Source: Chloroflexota bacterium
GTDB lineage: Bacteria > Chloroflexota > Ktedonobacteria > Ktedonobacterales > Ktedonobacteraceae
Reading direction: 5' to 3'
Length of the DNA stretch: 7,809 bases
Assembly: GCA_902812455.1 (NCBI GenBank)
Contig: CADDZH010000159.1
Location: 1-7,809 of the forward strand
The notes under the pieces were generated by a model. It saw only the letters and a list, made by a program, of their open reading frames with translations. It ran no database searches and was not told the origin of the DNA. The position numbers and the translations under genes were made by a program. Shown here in pieces: positions 5,223-7,809 of the stretch. Each line of letters begins with the position of its first letter. Position 1 is the stretch's first letter.

Positions 5223-7250
5223 ATGGAAAGCACGAACACTACGAGAGGAGATGGCCAACCGCAAACCGCCCAGCCGTCTCGTCCTTCTCAAAACAGCTCA
5301 AATGGATCAAACAGCTCAAATAGACTAAACGGGCATCCTGGAGGGCCAACACCGCAAGGAACACCTCCCAGGAGGCGCAATTTCTGGCTGCAATGGCTCA
5401 TCTTCATCATTGTTATCAACCTGATCTTTTACCTTCCGCTCCTCTTTGCTTCATTGAGCGCACAGCAGCCGACCATCAACCTGTCTTACACCAATTTCTT
5501 GCAGCAGGTGCAGCAGGGAAATGTGAAGGACGTGACCCTCACAGGGAATTCCGTCTCAGGCGATTTTAAAACGCCCATTCACCAGCAGCAAAACGGCAAC
5601 ACGGTGACGTATTCGCGTTTCACCAGCTATATCCCAGAGACGGGCGATCCCAGCCTGCTCCCCTTGCTGGAGAAAAAGGGCGTTCAGGTTACCGCTCAGC
5701 CTGTGCAGACTCCTGTGTGGCAGACAGCACTGACGATCCTGCTCAACGCTTTACCCCTCTTGCTGCTGGTCTTCATTGGCTACCTGGCCCTGCGCAGCAT
5801 ACGGCAGTCGCAACGAGGTGGAGGCATCTTTGGTGTGGGGCGCAGCCGTGCCAAACTGTACACTGAAGAGCGCCCCTCAACGACCTTCGCCGATGTAGCG
5901 GGCGTCGACGAGGCCAAGCAGGACTTACGTGAGGTGATCGATTTCCTGCGCGAACCGCAGCGCTACCTGGCGATTGGGGCCCATATTCCTAAAGGCGTGC
6001 TGCTGGTTGGCCCACCGGGGACCGGCAAAACCTTGCTCGCACGTGCCGTTGCAGGCGAGGCCGGTGTGCCTTTCTTGAGCGCCAGCGCCACCACCTTTGT
6101 CGAACTGTTTGTGGGGGTGGGAGCCAGCCGCGTGCGCGATCTCTTTGAGCAGGCCAAGAAGGTCGCCCCCTCTATCATCTTTATCGACGAACTCGACGCG
6201 ATTGGGCGCACGCGCAGTGGTGCCGCGTCGTTTGCCAGCAACGAGGAGCGAGAACAGACGTTAGAGCAACTGCTGGTGGAGTTGGATGGCTTCGAACAGC
6301 GTGATGCCATTGTGGTGCTGGCCGCCACGAACCGCCCTGACGTGCTTGATCCGGCTTTGCTGCGCCCGGGGCGGTTTGACCGGCAGATCACAGTGGATCT
6401 GCCCGAACGGCGTGGCCGCGAAGCCATCCTGCGCATTCATACGCGCAGCGTTCCCCTGGCTCCTGATGTCAATCTAGAAGACCTGGCACGTATCACCCCA
6501 GGCTTCTCGGGAGCAGACCTGGAGAACCTGGTGAACGAGGCCGCGCTGGCAGCGGCACGACGAGGCAGCCTACAGGTGAGCCGCCAGGACTTCGAGAATG
6601 CGCTCGACAAGCTCCTGCTGGGCGGCAAGCGCGAAGCCTTAATGGATGAGCGGGAACGCAGGACTGTCGCTTACCATGAAAGTGGACACGCGCTGGTGGC
6701 GGCGGTGTTGCCCGATGTCGATCCGCTGTACAAAGTGACCATCGTGCCCCGCGGGCGTTCGTTGGGGGTCACGCAGTTCCGGCCAGAGGATGACCGGCAC
6801 AACTTACCACGTACCTACCTGATAGAGCGGCTGGCTGTGGCTTTAGGGGGTCGCAGCGCAGAGGAACTCGCTATAGGAGATATTACGACGGGTGCGGAGA
6901 ACGACCTCAAAGAAGCTACACAATTGGCACGGCGCATGGTGACCGAGTGGGGCATGGGCGAGCAAACAGGCCCGGTCGTGTATGACCTGTCGGATGGAAG
7001 TCCCTACCTCACCCAGCAACCACTCGAAGACCACCAGCGCATGTATTCGGAGGCGACGGCCCAGCGCCTGGATGCCGAGGTCGAACGGCTGATGACAGAG
7101 GCCCACCAGCAGGCGCGAAGTGTCTTGACCGAGCACCGCGATGCCCTGGAACGCCTGGCACAGGCGCTGCTGCATGAAGAAGTCCTCGAGCGCGACCAGA
7201 TCCTTGCCATCGTGAATGGAGAACAGAGCACGCCGGTCGCTGCAAGATGA
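5223..7250 (+). CDS. ftsH: ATP-dependent zinc metalloprotease FtsH
   Basis: This 675-residue membrane-anchored AAA+ protease works as a hexamer, extracting and degrading membrane proteins and unstable soluble proteins. A polar Ser/Asn/Gln/Pro-rich tail (1-52) precedes membrane helix 1 (about 54-76). A short extracytoplasmic domain (about 77-164) and helix 2 (about 166-190) follow. The AAA module has Walker A GPPGTGKT (263-270), the pore loop FVELFVGVG (292-300), Walker [12 protein letters not shown] (318-328) and the second region of homology ending RPGRFDR (381-387). The zinc site HESGH (485-489) has its likely third ligand Asp561 in TTGAENDL. The C-terminal helical region ends near 664. All catalytic residues are present. 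GGGAG lies 8 bases before the ATG. Most FtsH proteins begin almost directly with helix 1, so the 50-residue cytoplasmic tail is longer than usual. The gene is transcribed toward the ferritin-like gene but 187 bases separate them. Confidence 0.97.
   Translation: MESTNTTRGDGQPQTAQPSRPSQNSSNGSNSSNRLNGHPGGPTPQGTPPRRRNFWLQWLIFIIVINLIFYLPLLFASLSAQQPTINLSYTNFLQQVQQGNVKDVTLTGNSVSGDFKTPIHQQQNGNTVTYSRFTSYIPETGDPSLLPLLEKKGVQVTAQPVQTPVWQTALTILLNALPLLLLVFIGYLALRSIRQSQRGGGIFGVGRSRAKLYTEERPSTTFADVAGVDEAKQDLREVIDFLREPQRYLAIGAHIPKGVLLVGPPGTGKTLLARAVAGEAGVPFLSASATTFVELFVGVGASRVRDLFEQAKKVAPSIIFIDELDAIGRTRSGAASFASNEEREQTLEQLLVELDGFEQRDAIVVLAATNRPDVLDPALLRPGRFDRQITVDLPERRGREAILRIHTRSVPLAPDVNLEDLARITPGFSGADLENLVNEAALAAARRGSLQVSRQDFENALDKLLLGGKREALMDERERRTVAYHESGHALVAAVLPDVDPLYKVTIVPRGRSLGVTQFRPEDDRHNLPRTYLIERLAVALGGRSAEELAIGDITTGAENDLKEATQLARRMVTEWGMGEQTGPVVYDLSDGSPYLTQQPLEDHQRMYSEATAQRLDAEVERLMTEAHQQARSVLTEHRDALERLAQALLHEEVLERDQILAIVNGEQSTPVAAR
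5291..5321 (+). repeat. 13-bp direct repeat in the FtsH N-terminal tail
   Basis: AAACAGCTCAAAT occurs at 5291-5303 and again at 5309-5321, an 18-bp (six-codon) period. It encodes the repeated NSSN unit in the polar tail. The period keeps frame, so slippage would change tail length without breaking the gene. Confidence 0.75.
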
Positions 7251-7437
7251 ACCAGTGTTCATCTGTTCTCTTCATATGTTTCTCTCCTTATGAAGTTGGC
7301 GATGAAAGGAAAAAGTTGCGCTCCCTACGCATACATATTATACCTGGCCGTCTACTACTTTTTCGCCGGCGACGTGGTAATCTTGTAGCACGTTTTTTCT
7401 CTAGACGAATCAACAGCAAAAAGAAAGGAACACCATC
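7251..7437 (+). promoter_or_regulatory. ftsH to ferritin-like gene spacer with probable promoter
   Basis: After the ftsH stop, CTTCATA (7270-7276) and TATGAAG (7289-7295) form a perfect 7-bp inverted repeat with a 12-base loop but no following T-run, so it is a weak terminator candidate. TTGCGC (7316-7321), 17 bases, then TATACC (7339-7344) is a fair promoter; TATTAT (7336-7341) is an overlapping alternative -10. TCGCCGGCGA (7363-7372) is a perfect 10-bp palindrome just downstream. AAAGGAA (7424-7430) is the ribosome binding site, 7 bases before the ATG at 7438. Confidence 0.5.
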
Positions 7438-7761
7438 ATGGGATTTGACCAGTATCACGAACCTGCGAACGAACTTCCACAGGAGACGCGCACCTTTGCG
7501 CGGATCATTGCTTCGCTCACCGAAGAAGCCGAAGCCATCGGCTGGTATGAGCAGCGCCTAGCTGTGGAACCCAACAAAGAGGCACGAGCCATCATGGCGA
7601 ATTCCCAGGAGGAGGAATTCAAGCACTTTGGTATGGATCTCGAATTTTTACTGCGCCAGAAGCCCAAATGGAGAATCGCCTTACAGGATATCCTCTTTAA
7701 AGAGGGCGACATTGTTGAACATGGTGAAGAGGCCGAGGAGGCGGAGGACCATACTTCGTGA
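7438..7761 (+). CDS. Encapsulated ferritin-like (EncFtn-type) ferroxidase
   Basis: This 107-residue two-helix protein matches the encapsulin-associated ferritin family. Members form ring-shaped assemblies that oxidise Fe(II) inside encapsulin shells but store no mineral themselves. The ferroxidase residues are in place: the first helix has EEAEAIGWYEQR (29-40), where Glu30 and Glu32 with Trp36 and Tyr37 line up with Glu32, Glu34, Trp38 and Tyr39 of the Rhodospirillum protein. The second helix has EEEFKHFGMDLEFLLR (58-73), where Glu60 and His63 match its Glu62 and His65. A third short helical part (78-87) ends LFKEGDI as in the family. The C-terminus is acidic (EEAEEAED) and shows no Leu/Gly-Ser-Leu type encapsulin-targeting peptide, which is odd. 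An encapsulin gene is expected downstream in many genomes, but the window ends 48 bases after the stop. Alignment positions are from memory. Confidence 0.9.
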   Translation: MGFDQYHEPANELPQETRTFARIIASLTEEAEAIGWYEQRLAVEPNKEARAIMANSQEEEFKHFGMDLEFLLRQKPKWRIALQDILFKEGDIVEHGEEAEEAEDHTS

Positions 7762-7781
7762 TCCAGCAGCGCTGGATCACG
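7757..7781 (+). terminator. Perfect 11-bp hairpin over the stop of the ferritin-like gene
   Basis: CGTGATCCAGC (7757-7767), loop AGC, and GCTGGATCACG (7771-7781) form a perfect 11-bp GC-rich stem. It covers the TGA stop (7759-7761). No clean T-run follows (GTAGCGATTTTATC), so it may stabilise the 3' end or attenuate rather than terminate fully. Confidence 0.6.
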
Positions 7782-7798
7782 TAGCGATTTTATCGCTA
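7782..7798 (+). repeat. Second tandem hairpin after the ferritin-like gene
   Basis: TAGCGAT-TTT-ATCGCTA is a perfect 7-bp stem with a 3-base loop that starts directly after the first hairpin. Stacked, the two form a double stem-loop. It may be part of a composite terminator or processing site before whatever lies beyond the window. Confidence 0.5.
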
Positions 7799-7809
7799 TG
7801 CTAATCTTC

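Noticed and set aside
5141..5328. Two 60-codon plus-strand open frames before and overlapping the ftsH start
   Set aside because: They run into the ftsH coding region in other frames, and no ribosome binding site or motif supports them.
5963..6436. Long minus-strand open frame inside ftsH
   Set aside because: It is antisense to the AAA module; its Arg/Ser-rich translation is typical of a shadow of a GC-rich gene.
7247..7561. Plus-strand open frame bridging ftsH and the ferritin-like gene
   Set aside because: It overlaps the ferritin-like gene in another frame and is Arg/Lys-rich without pattern; the 7438 frame has the full ferroxidase motifs and a good ribosome binding site.

Overview
The window reads as a chromosomal segment of a soil-type Chloroflexota bacterium, most likely a Ktedonobacteria relative. 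This placement is an inference from the gene mix (FloT-type flotillin with an NfeD partner, a stand-alone Tap-like protein, an FtsH with a long N-tail, an encapsulin-type ferritin) and from moderate GC. No rRNA or other phylogenetic marker is present. I found no tRNA, CRISPR array, transposase or insertion sequence.

Left part (1-2649, all minus strand): an XRE-family regulator is followed by an NfeD-like membrane protein and a FloT-type flotillin cut by the window edge. nfeD and the flotillin gene are six bases apart, and the flotillin ribosome binding site overlaps the nfeD stop, so they form a tight membrane-microdomain operon. The NfeD protein carries an unusual 60-residue segment with 16 histidines. 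The regulator has a near-consensus promoter (TTGACA-17-TATATT) whose -10 lies inside a perfect 17-bp inverted repeat, which suggests autoregulation.

Middle (2650-4899): a 140-bp divergent promoter region separates the regulator from a plus-strand HAD-superfamily hydrolase of the 2-haloacid dehalogenase type, which lacks the usual substrate-binding Arg. It converges, with seven bases between, on a 475-residue minus-strand gene. That product resembles the C-terminal, DNA-polymerase-like part of the Streptomyces telomere-associated protein Tap. It is the least understood gene here and the best candidate for something undescribed.

Right part (4900-7809, plus strand): a 323-bp gene-free stretch full of dyad symmetries leads into a complete FtsH protease with all ATPase and zinc-protease motifs and an extra polar N-terminal tail. 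A short gene for an encapsulated-ferritin-type ferroxidase follows, with its own likely promoter. It ends in two tandem perfect hairpins, the first covering its stop codon.

The flotillin/NfeD pair and FtsH are functionally related in other bacteria (SPFH proteins modulate FtsH; flotillin and NfeD act together), so the window may hold a loose membrane quality-control neighbourhood. The genes are, however, in separate transcription units.
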